A stretch of DNA of 64,000 nucleotides, taken from Hofstenia miamia (Eukaryota > Xenacoelomorpha > Acoela). This document shows positions 27,038 to 37,600 of this stretch, in pieces (position 1 is the stretch's first letter; the number at the start of each line of letters is the position of its first letter). The translations under genes were made by a program, and so were the position numbers. Where the stretch lies: NCBI GenBank assembly GCA_004352715.1, contig SCFE01000001.1, forward strand, positions 348,828-412,827. The letters run 5' to 3'. The notes beneath the pieces are model-generated. The model saw only the letters and a program-made list of their open reading frames with translations. It made no database searches and was not told the DNA's origin.

Positions 27038-27316
27038 TGGACACTGATGGAAGATTTTCATTTTGTCCATTCGATCAAAATGTTCAAGAGCCAATCCATG
27101 AATATTAAGACATGAATTTACCATATTTCTTATTATTTTGTTAGCATTAAACGGCCCGATTTGTATCTTACACATATCTGACAAACTTTTATTTGAGAAT
27201 TTCATATATTTTTCATCGCATAAAAAGGTCGCAGTATGATTTATTATTTTAATAAAAATCAATTTATTTGTAGTTTCTTGTACTTTTTCTGTTATCCTTT
27301 TAAAAGTACAAACTGT

Positions 27317-27592
27317 TGGTTTCATAAAAAAGCACTCAATTTACATAAAACATTTCCAAAATTAATACTACCACAAACTATGATTTTCGAAATCCAGACA
27401 TCTTTAGGCCAATATTGAAGTGAAAAATTAGCGTTAGATTAAATGCGGCCATCGTGGTTTCATAAAAAAGCACTCAATTTACATAAAACATTTCCAAAAT
27501 TAATACTACCACAAACTATGATTTTCGAAATCCAGACATCTTTAGGCCAATATTGAAGTGAAAAATTAGCGTTAGATTAAATGCGGCCATCG
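27317..27592. repeat. 138-bp tandem duplication, two copies
   Basis: Positions 27317-27454 are repeated directly at 27455-27592 with no difference that I can see. The unit begins TGGTTTCATAAAAAAGC and ends ATGCGGCCATCG. It lies about 280 bp after the SNARE stop codon, so it may be in or beyond its 3' UTR. It is either a recent tandem duplication or an assembly duplication; no N marks the junction. Confidence 0.9.
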
Positions 27593-28264
27593 TCAAACTC
27601 GACAAACTAGTTTGTGCTCAAATAGTTTGTAAAGCAGCCAATAGTAACAGAAATAATATTTCTGTGGCTGGAAGAGTGTACAAATAGTCTTCAGACACTG
27701 GGCTTTGCAGAATAATAATTGATTAAAAACATATAACTATTTGAGAATTTTATCGTTTAAAGGGTGGTTTAATATCAATTTTTCAAGTTCAAAAAAATAT
27801 CCAATTGATTTTTGAATTTACTTAACTCAGTTACAGCAGAGTGGGGCTACTTTAGCCGAAAAATATAAAATTTTTTATTTAATTTTTATGTATATTAGAA
27901 TTTAGGGATGCTTAAGATCAAAAGTACATTTTGCTTTGCCTCTGTACTGCGCTTGCTTTGGTCTATGTTTTGAACTAATGACTGCACTATATTTTGAACA
28001 TAGTTACATCGTTAAATTTTTGCTTCATCAAAATTAATTTTTGAATTCTTTATATCAACTATTAGTTCTAGAAGGCTTCTAATACATGTAAGTTATGCGG
28101 TTGACATTATAATTTGATCTAGATTACATGTATAGTTAGACCATGAAGGCCAGTAATTCTGACTTGGTGCCATTTTACCCCAAATTTGGGGCTACCTTTG
28201 AGCGGATGCAATTTAAGCCAATGTACATTTGATTTCAATATAAAATAATAACACATTTGTAAAA
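27593..28264. other. Intergenic stretch
   Basis: Nothing recognised between the 138-bp tandem repeat and the unidentified exon. Confidence 0.45.
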
Positions 28265-28509
28265 CTATTCAAATTCAATTATTAAAGAAACATAAGGATT
28301 GTGTCTCTTTTCCTTTGCATTCAGTACTGCCCTATTTATTGTTTTATGGCAGTAAAATCCAATAATTTTACTAAATTCTATAAATGTCAGGTCCTCATGA
28401 AGTGCATCATCAACTTTTCCTACAACAACAACATGTACATCTTCTGCTTTCATTGGTGTGCCATCAGACATTGCCCCACCAATCTTGTCAAATTTCACTA
28501 CCAGTAGTG
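28265..28509 (-). CDS. Probable terminal exon of an unidentified gene
   Basis: A strong pyrimidine tract and acceptor (TTTTTTGTTTTGTCACTTAG) end at 28510 on the minus strand. From there an open frame of 81 codons runs to TAG at 28267-28265. The protein begins LLVVKFDKIGGAMSDGTPMK and contains AEDVHVVVVGKVDDALHEDL. Codon usage and composition look like a real conserved protein rather than chance AT-rich translation. I do not recognise the family. Upstream exons would lie to the right on the minus strand but I found none before the transposon at 30.2 kb. Confidence 0.5.
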
Positions 28510-30201
28510 CTAAGTGACAAAACAAAAAAGTAAAAGCAGTACATGTAAAATGTAAAATGCAAAAAGCAAACTCATGTAAATTTGTGATGAGTTCATAATT
28601 GTTCTGAATTTGAGGTATAAAATGCAAAAACTGGTACAATGAACATGGGATAAATATTTACAGTGGAATGATAATTATATTTATTACTTATCGCATTTTG
28701 CAATGAATGTTTGTGTTCTATTCACAATACACATATCCATATATTTATTGTCCCCTTATCAAGAAATCTAGTGTACATTCAATGATTATATATATATGTG
28801 TATAAAATTAATATCACAAGAATCGATGCAATGCAATAACGGGAGATATTTTTTCGAGCATGGACCACAAACGTATTAACAGCAATTGCTTTGACGCACT
28901 TGTCATATTGCTTGTTTTGTAGCATGAAGTTTTTCAAATGAAATAATTTATTGAAACTTCCAATGAATCCATACAAATAATATAAGCGCTTTAAGAAGTA
29001 ATATCTATTAACCCAAATTATCATAGGCATTTTTTACAAACTTTTAAAGTTTCTTTAACAATTAATAAACGCACAAAACTCACAAATGTGAGAGAATTGT
29101 CTCTCCCTTAATTTGCACATATAGTTGGTGTTGGGGCGTAAACAAATTCACGCAGGCCTATGGCGGGATCACCTCTGACTTAGAGATTGCCATGTCTGTG
29201 CGAAATTTGGGTGAACATATTTACAGAAAACAAAATTGTTTAGACCAGTTGTTACTATTATGCCTTTAGAACGCAGTGTCGTCTGAATATTAGGTATTGG
29301 AAGAACTTGAAAGATTTTAGCTAAATCAAATGTTTTATTGAACAATTGTTAACGTTTTCATGTACAGTAGGCTCAGGAATATTATCTAGGAGAAATTTTT
29401 TCCACAAGAAAATATAGTATTTATCTATAGAGGCATCCAATTCAACGGTTTTTTAAAATTCTAGGAGAAAAATGTTAAAAAATGTTAATAAAGCCAAATG
29501 CAACTATATTATTAAACTAGTATACTAAGGGCTCAATTGAAAAAGGCTAAATTAGGCCATAATTTAATCGTTCTTTTAGGATTGCTGATGCACAGGCGTG
29601 AAAAGGTGTCAAATTATTTGGATCAGAGATGATCCCTCTTACTAAATTTGACCCCACTTAGACCTGGAGAAAGAATTGACATGGTGAAATTTCAAAAACA
29701 GAAATTAACAAAGTGAAATTAATAAAATGGTAAAAGATAATATAATCGTATAAGAAAACGAATATCTTGATTAAACAGTACAATGTCCAACTAAAATTAA
29801 GAAAAATATATTGCATGTTTCACTAACTATCCTGCAGCTATGCTACAATCGTACACAACTGTATTTTTGAAAATTCAAATTTCATCAATCATCAAGATGT
29901 TTTCTAAAATAAATGTGGTAAAAGCTCGAAAAAGATATATTTTTGCATTGAAAATCAATCAATTTGGCAAACATGTATGAGATTACACTACAAAAATAAG
30001 ACAAATTAAATTTCCGACAAAAGTATGGAGACACCCTTAAAACTTTTACAGATATGGGTGTCAGACCACATAAGAACCACTGAGAAGTCAAAAACAGAGT
30101 TAACTGCTTCGAAGGGATAAGATATAACGTGATATCTGTCAAGACTCAACATAACTAGCATTTTTACAATAAAATTGGCAAATTATTACTGGGGTTTCGA
30201 T
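28510..30201. other. Stretch without a supported gene
   Basis: AT-rich DNA. A fragment at 30016-30035 (GACAAAAGTATGGAGACACC) resembles the terminal repeat of the Tc1-like element just to the right and may be a piece of another copy. Confidence 0.4.
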
Positions 30202-31618
30202 TCTGGGCAGACAAAAAATATGGAGACAGTTTCAAAATTTTGGAAAAAAAATTAAAACAATTGAAATTATATTTCAAATAAGAAATTCATTTCAAATAAA
30301 ACAATTGAAAGTAAATTTAAAACTTCCCACTGAACCCTTTGTTCGGCACAACTTGGGACACTCAGGAAGGAATGGAATCCTAGTTTGGCTAAAAATTTAA
30401 TTGGTATGTTGAAAAATGCTTTTTGACAGAAAGCCAAGAATTATTCTATATTCTTAGGCCCACGTCCAGAGACCTTTGACTTTAATTCGCTCCAAACATG
30501 CTCAATAATGCTTAGATCCGGACTCTGGGCAGGTAAATCAGTTAACACCGAGATTTCAGAGTCACGGAGGTATGCCATGGCCAAACGGGATCTATGGCCC
30601 AATGCACCGTCCCGTGTTGAAAAATTATGTTCTAACTAAGCAGGGGAAGGGGAATTTGTCATTCCAAAATAGTGGTATATCGGCCACTCGTAAGGGTTCC
30701 CTCTACCCTAGCCAACACACGTCGCCCATTGCCCAGCATGGCACCTTAGATCATTATATAGTCCCAACCAAATTTGACTGGCTTTGACGTGCAACACAGA
30801 TTGAGGCATTATTGAGCTCTACTTGGTGGTCACACAAGCTCTCGGCAACGCAGGTGAAGCTCTATCTTTACCTCATCCGAAAAAATAGCTCGCTCCCAGT
30901 ACTCATGATCCTGGAGTTGCATTTCTTGCACCATCTTAGTCTAGCAATCTATTATTTTTGTTTAAAATAGGCTTCTTTGCTGATACATGCCTGCAGAGTC
31001 CATATTTTTCAAGATTTTTTTGGATAGTCTTGATGTTCAATCTATGACCATCAACGCCACAAGGCTTGGAGTTGAACAGACGTAAGTTTTGGTTCGCCCC
31101 TGGACATCCTCACCAGATTTCTCTTGGACTTTTGTGGCCTGTTGCTTTATGGTCATTTCTCAAAAGATCTGTCCTGCTTAAAACAAGTCACACTCTTTAA
31201 AATAGCACTCTAAGAAACGTTGACATGTGGCATTTCAGATAAACTGGAGTTTTCGTGGAACTTCTGGATGATGAGCTTTCAAATAGAAAGGGGATTATCT
31301 TTTAGCATGGCAAAGAATGATAAGCAACAAGTGATATACACACAGACTTAATAGAAAAACAAATCAATTTATTAGTACGTTTTTAATGTATAATAATAAA
31401 AAAATTGAGTCAATAAGCAGGTGCCTCTATAGTTATGTCCAACTTAAAATAGCTACTTTGTTCTGTTTGTAAGCATTAGCCAACATGTTCAAGCTTAATT
31501 GCCACAAATTAGGTGCGAAGTAATTCACTGAGACATGTCTGAGTGCCTGTATGTCAATCAAGCCAAATTAGGGCACTATGAATTGATTAAACTGTCTCCA
31601 TATTTTTGTCTGTTACTG
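30202..31618 (-). mobile_element. Dead Tc1-like transposon, 1.4 kb, DD35E-type spacing
   Basis: The right end is flanked by TA (31619-31620), and its reverse complement reads CAGTAACAGACAAAAATATG followed by GAGACAG. The left end carries the matching GGGCAGACAAAAAATATGGA then GACAG, with the outermost bases eroded. The transposase runs leftward between them (separate entry). Length is typical of Tc1/mariner elements. Confidence 0.85.
30420..31308 (-). pseudogene. Tc1-like transposase remnant
   Basis: Minus-strand translation gives pieces in order: a helix-turn-helix-like N-terminus from Met at 31308 (LIIQKFHENSSLSEMPHVNV) interrupted by stops; KPCGVDGHRLNIKTIQKNLE and HVSAKKPILNKNNRLL; the first catalytic Asp in ERAIFSDEVKIEL; the second in DGALGHRSRLAMAYLRDSEI; and the Glu in AQSPDLSIIEHVWSELKS. 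I count 35 residues between the second Asp and the Glu. Classic Tc1 has 34. There are several stops and frame breaks. Confidence 0.85.
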
Positions 31619-32356
31619 TATATTTGAAACTAACTCATTCCAAACGTTAGAAGTTGTTATGTGAAAGCCTAATAAAAATGTTCACTTACTAAAATACACT
31701 GAAAAATATATAACATTTAAATAATTTTTAAATTAATGTGAAAATGTGTCTGTAACAGAAAATAGTTAGAATTGTACACAACTCCCAAACTGTCTTTTAA
31801 AGATTTGAATGGTTAAATTTGTTCTAATGATTTCGAAAATTTCAAAGTGTTCAGAATGCTATTACTAACCTTGCAATATATTTGGATTTAATATTAACCT
31901 AAAGTGCGTCTATCCTTTTAACAGGATAAGCCGTTTTCCACATTTTCAAGCAATTTTCTCCAATCCTATTAAGAAATATGGAAATGCTGAGCTATGAATA
32001 CATCTATTGATGAATGTGCTCAAATATATTATTGAAGAATCACCCAACCTATTGATGAATGGCATGTGCAATGCCAGAGGTCACGGCTCCACTGTGGTGG
32101 TAGTAGGGTCACTGGTGAAGTTGAAACAATTTCAAAAAAGCTCTTTTTATTTGGTGGGAGGCGGTGTTTTATAAAGTTGGTGTGACTTGTAGTAATTTGT
32201 TGAAGGAAGGACAGCGGTGATTGATCAGAAGGCCTCTTAATTGAAAGATTTGTATACGTGCTATCTCGAGAGTAAACAGCGTCTGCAAGTAGTGGTGTGT
32301 TGCAATGGTTCAAATTGGTTTCTAAGGCTAAGCGCAAGTCTGACTTTAAAAGTGCA

Positions 32357-32798
32357 CACTAGAGCTCTGTGCCACGGCAATCGTTGTGTGGCGTTGATCT
32401 AAATGTTAGCAGGCGGCGGCGTGAGATCAAAATACAAAACCAAACTAGGTACAAAAAATTTTAATGCAGCAGACCATACTCTTTCGGATGGAGCAGCAGT
32501 AGCAGGTACAGAAAACAAAGTTCTCGCTAAAGCAGCGAATCTAGGAAATTTTGTTCTATTTTCTTTCGACCAATCTAGCGTTTCCTTGCTTTCTTCATGT
32601 TTGTTTAAAATCAAGGTCATATTATGGTTCCCTACATGTAATTGGCTATTTAAAAATAATTTTGAAAAAATAATTATAGCATTTTCATTTGATTTATATT
32701 GAAAGTTATTTCTCGCTGAAAAACAACAAGTTCTAATCATACCGGCCACGCTGTTTACGCTAATTTACAATCCGCGGCAGCGGCGCGTAACTCTAGTG
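32357..32798 (-). mobile_element. Compact hAT remnant (about 440 bp) with terminal repeats
   Basis: The ends read CACTAGAGCTCTGTGCCACG (left) and, reverse-complemented, CACTAGAGTTACGCGCCGCT (right): the first 8 bp are identical and similarity then decays. Between them, on the minus strand, lies a hAT C-terminal dimerisation domain. Short flanking GTGCA words occur on both sides, but a clean 8-bp target duplication is not seen. Confidence 0.65.
32399..32749 (-). pseudogene. hAT transposase C-terminal dimerisation domain fragment
   Basis: A 116-codon open frame contains WSKENRTKFPRFAALARTLF then SVPATAAPSERVWSAA, the hallmark hAT dimerisation motif (FPxLAxLAR...PATSAPSERVFSAAG). The N-terminal half of the frame is not recognisable and the catalytic domain is missing. 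Confidence 0.88.
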
Positions 32799-34547
32799 CA
32801 CACCGTCTCCTGCAAAATGCTTATGCTTCGCATTTTGACTAAAGCAGAAATATTTCAAATTTCCAAATATCTTAAAGCAGGGCCGCACAGTGCGTTTTTG
32901 GAATTATAGGAGCCTCATTTATAAAACATCAAGTGAAAATATTTTATAAAAGCGGTTTAGACTAAATAAACGCCCAATTGATTGAAAAATTTTGCGAAAT
33001 CTTCCTGGTTTCAGCAAATTAATTTAATGTTTAGGGGTTTGGGTTCATGCTTTTCGATTATTTGCTCCTATAGGTGAAATTAGTATAGGATATTTTGGAC
33101 AGTGTTATTGCTTACAAATGGCCAGGAACAGAATTTCCGGTACTTTTGGTTATTGGATATGGTAAGAGCTAGGTTTGAAGCTAGGATTATGGTTTAACTT
33201 AAGACTAAAATTTTATGTTGATAAATTATTTAAGTGGAGATAATGCAAAAGCACCGAATTTTCCTAGTAAAATCTACATCAATTGTGGAAAACCACCTTT
33301 TAATACTATTGACAACCATGATGCACATACTTACATTCTAGGATAACCAAAAAAAGCTTTTAAAAAATATCGGTTTGTTAATTACCGTACAAAAGAAATA
33401 GTGTGTACGACTGCAACAGTTAGGCAGTATCTGCATAGAAGTTGGAATTCATAAAGGTTCTCAGAGAGCCACATGAAAACCTATGTCGAGCCGTAGTTTG
33501 CCCACGTTTGGTTAATAGCTAAACATTTTAAATTATGCATCTTATTTTAATGGAAAGGCGCTATTTTTCTGATGTAAATTTCGCCAAACGAAGTCATGAG
33601 TAAACTGCCGTTAACATAGTTGTGTGAAATATTTCCTGTATTGCATTAATTCATTTTTATGACTGTGAAAAGAATTTTTAAATTTGTTTAATTGTGGGTA
33701 TTTTTAAGGGCATTTATATTATCGTTGTGGTGCCTCCCGGGTATGAGTGTATTGTTAGTGTGCTGCTTTTGAAAACTGTATGCTTTAAAGTGACGGCACA
33801 TTAGGGTGTCAATAGTTTTCGTTGTTTTCTTTTGAGGTGCATTATAGATGAGCTGCGTGATGTCTGAAATAATTTTTTTTTAGTTTTTCTGGTATCGGTT
33901 AGGAAAATTCATTGGGTAAAAATTACAGCAAGACAACGGGCTAGGGCTGGAATTGGAACTTAATAAATGATTTTGAATTAATCATAGCTAAATTATTCTG
34001 AAAACACCAGTCTTAAACTTATTGATTACACTATAGGAGTCATAGTTTGCAACATACTTCCTCTATAAAATTCAAGGCGGTTCTTCAATAGCGTGAAAAA
34101 CTTTATCAAAAATATTTGATATTAGCAGTTGTTAGTATTAAAAAATCATAATTTTAAATACTGAATATAACATTGCAAACAATTGTATTACACGGTAGAT
34201 AAATTGAAAGTTGCTAAACTTTTTAATAACTACAACATTACAAAATTACAATTGAAATGATATGATAACTTCGATGACCGATTAAGACAAAATACTACGA
34301 AAATAAGGAACATGAACTAGCCACTAACTATGAATGCCCAATGGTTTTAAAACTAAATATTAGAACTCAAAAAGAAGGTTGGAAGCAAAGAAATAAATTA
34401 CAAACATTTATGAAATTTAGAAAAAAGTTTATTGAGAATGATGATGATGATGATGTTTAGAAATGGCATAATTTTAGAATAATTACAATACTAGATGTTA
34501 CTTTAAAAACAAAATGAAAATTGATAATTTACAATTTAGAAATTATG
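32799..34547. other. Stretch downstream of TMEM68
   Basis: No gene is supported. A GAT microsatellite lies at about 34438-34455, and the likely TMEM68 poly(A) signal (AATAAA, minus) at 34433-34428. Confidence 0.5.
34428..34433 (-). promoter_or_regulatory. Likely poly(A) signal of TMEM68
   Basis: AATAAA on the minus strand, about 115 nt downstream of the TMEM68 stop codon. It is the first canonical hexamer that I see after the stop. Confidence 0.55.
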
Positions 34548-34695
34548 TCAAAACCGTTCTCGAATTGCGCGAAATATCGATCCAGGAAGGATTTGATTTC
34601 GTTTAATGAGATTAGTTAGGGACTTCTGAACTAAGGCAGCGAGCTCTTCCGGTTCCATCGATCCATTGTAAGGTATGGGATCACCAATAAAGCAT
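34548..34695 (-). CDS. TMEM68: TMEM68 exon 8 (last exon, with stop)
   Basis: This 148-bp exon has acceptor AGATTTAG. It encodes residues 298-346 (starts CFIGDPIPYNGSMEPEELAA, ends IFRAIRERF) and then TGA at 34550-34548. Human TMEM68 ends in the same way (GDPIPYDP...LLERF). A poly(A) signal lies about 115 nt downstream. Confidence 0.94.
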
Positions 34696-37600
34696 CTAAA
34701 TCATAATCCCATTTTAACATCAATGATTGCTATATAAATAAGTGAAAAATATAAAATATTCGAATCAATTAAACGGTGGGGCATTAGAGTAGTAACAAGT
34801 AAATCAACTTGAATTAAATGAAACCAGTTTTAAGAGAAATTATTGTAGTTTATGAACGCATTAGAGGTTAATAATGAGTCAAATGCAAAAACATAAAAAA
34901 TAAAGCAAATTAAAAAATGCTTAAAACATATTGTTAAAGTAAATCCTTACTGTTTGGCAATATTTGGAGTAAAAAAGAAACAGCAAATTTTCATATATTA
35001 TATGTACAAGCAATCTACCTAAACTAACTTAAAACTATGGAATCACACTTCATTAGTAAGTGGAATCGTTTTAGGGTGCACCACATAATGTTGATGTTGA
35101 CAGCATTAAAATGTATTTACTTACTATACCATATTTTTTCAAAACAATTACTTTCAGGATGAGACGAAAAATAGGTTTTCTGGAAACAAACTCTTCCTTA
35201 CAAATTGCAAACGTTATGTTGGAAAAATTTTTTAGAAGTTTGATAAAAATCGAGGGAATATGATTGACTGAATAAGCAAAAATATAAAATTTATTTATTA
35301 ATTGGAATTATAGCGTATAATGTATATTTTTGTACTTTAGCTTAACTGGAAATCCACCAATTGGGAGAGCGAAAGGAAGGCGGTACTTTTCATACAGATG
35401 CATCAACATGTTCCAAATTGGCCAAATCCGTAAAAAGCGAAACGCTTCACGAATGTTGCGAGTGAAAATCGGATATATTGGCTAAAAATGCTTTGTCACA
35501 AAGCGATTACTTACAATTATAATAGAAAAATGACTTCGTTTAGGAATCAATATAATCCATTATTATGTACTGAGTTTACTCTACAGGTAGTAGTAATGAA
35601 TGAGTACGGATACTACCCGCGGGTACCCGGTTTAACAGGCCCATACCCGCAAATGGAGGCAGATGCGCATAATTACTATAATAGTAAAATAATTTTTTAC
35701 ATTTTTGTCCTGATTGTTCGCAATTATTGTAATCATTGTACAGCACGATTTCAATGATTATATCTTAATATTATAACATTTATTTGAAAGTAACTTGTTC
35801 AACTGGTCGCTGCCGAGTATATTTAACATCAGTCAACAAAACAGCGAGGTACTATATCCGATATGCCAGTCTCGACAAATTATAAATAAAGCCATAAACT
35901 AACAATCGATGTACATTTCCTGAACAAGTTGTTTACATTAAATAAACGAACAAAGAAATGCATTAATAAAAGCCCAATAAACTTCTCATTATGTAAGTTG
36001 CTTGAAATTTCTGAAACTATCTGGTACAAGATTGAAAATGCTATGAAGAAAAAAGCATTTGGGAAACGGAAACAAAATTTACGTGGAAATCATTAAATCA
36101 AGGTTCATTGGGAACGTCCAAAAATTTCCAATCTTGGCAGAGCGGAAAATTGGGTGATTTATTTCAACATTAGTTCGGTGTGATTTTGGTTTAAACTTGG
36201 CTCACCATTTTTTGACAAATTAATCTTGCGCAATGATTAACGTAGTAAATGCCATTTTTATTACAATAATCAATATTTGCATTGTGAATTTAAATTCCAC
36301 TTAAATATTTTTATCATGATAAATTTTCCTGAAAAATATACGAAGTAGTAAAAACGAAGCAAACGTCTAATTCCGAATAAAAAATATAGCATATTTATAA
36401 TTTTTGTATGAATTTACTCTGAAGTTTGTCCTGGTAATTATAGGACTTAGAGAATTTCAGTTGAGTACATGTGTGCCACCGAGGTAGTCGAGATATTAAA
36501 ACTAGACTTGACCCGAACCGAACCCGATTTGTTCAAACAAACCCGACCCGAACACGAAATATAAATTTTAGCGAAAATTTAAACGTTAATGTCTAAAACC
36601 ATTACGTGTTAACATGATAAAAAATTGTTCCAAAAACAATCTGTAACCATAAGTTGAAACGTCCTTGAGATGATACACATTAAAATGATCAACTATCACA
36701 ACAAATTACACCACTTTTATATCTAATTAAATTCATGAAGAAATCAGTTCTCTTCAACCCGTACTCAACCTGCTTGATTTTTGAAAACTGAACTCGAACA
36801 GGATTCCATCTCTGGCGTGCCAATCTTAGAGCAACCAAATTTATTGAAAGCAACAAAAGACAGATGTCTTCACTTTTACAGAAAACTATAGAGTCAAGGC
36901 CACAGCAATAGTATTGTGCAGTAATGAACAAAGACAAAAATCTGTTAGCTGTCTTAACACACTTAGTTTAACGCTTCAACACCTAGCGTCCTTATTCAAT
37001 AATGCAAAAAAACTATCTACACAATAGAAAAACCTGTTGAGCAGAAATGCAGGTATTAATGACGAAAACTTACCACTGGAAGAGCCAAAGTACATTTCTA
37101 TAATATTTCAATACCTCGAACATGCAAAGTTGAATGTCTCGTTTATTCTCAATGCTATTCTCTAGCAGAATTCATAATCTTTGACCTCTCAATATTATCC
37201 TCTCACAAAATTCAATATTTTTCACCTCAAAATATCACATTTCAAAATCGTCGATTTTCTTCAACAATAGTGAATACATCATGAAAACTGACTAAGTGTT
37301 CGAAATTACTTTCGCAATTTTTTTTTGTGGAGTGTTTCGAACCCCATCTACAAATCTGTTTCTACCAAATTAAAGAAGACCTTGATTTCTACGTATGTTT
37401 TTTCAGGCTAAATTATAAAATTCATACTAATACCTTACAATAAAAACTTTCTACATTAAATTAATCCTAACTCTAACCCCTAATACTCTAAAATGTAAAC
37501 GGGTGCGTAGGCTTAATATATAAAAAATATATAGTATGAGAATTTTTAAAATTAATCGATTGTGTAACGAATGATTTATATGTAACAAGGAACACCTCGG

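Noticed and set aside
32029-32337. 102-codon minus-strand frame with protein-like composition
   Set aside because: No recognisable domain and no link to the adjacent hAT remnant; could be a decayed transposon piece but unsupported.
32403-32702. Plus-strand frame beginning MLAGGG, like the stefin start
   Set aside because: Only the first residues resemble the stefin; there is no QVVAG or second hairpin, and it is the antisense shadow of the hAT fragment.
37325-37350. GGGTTCGAAACACTCC on the minus strand, similar to a tRNA B box
   Set aside because: No A box at the right distance and no cloverleaf could be folded around it.
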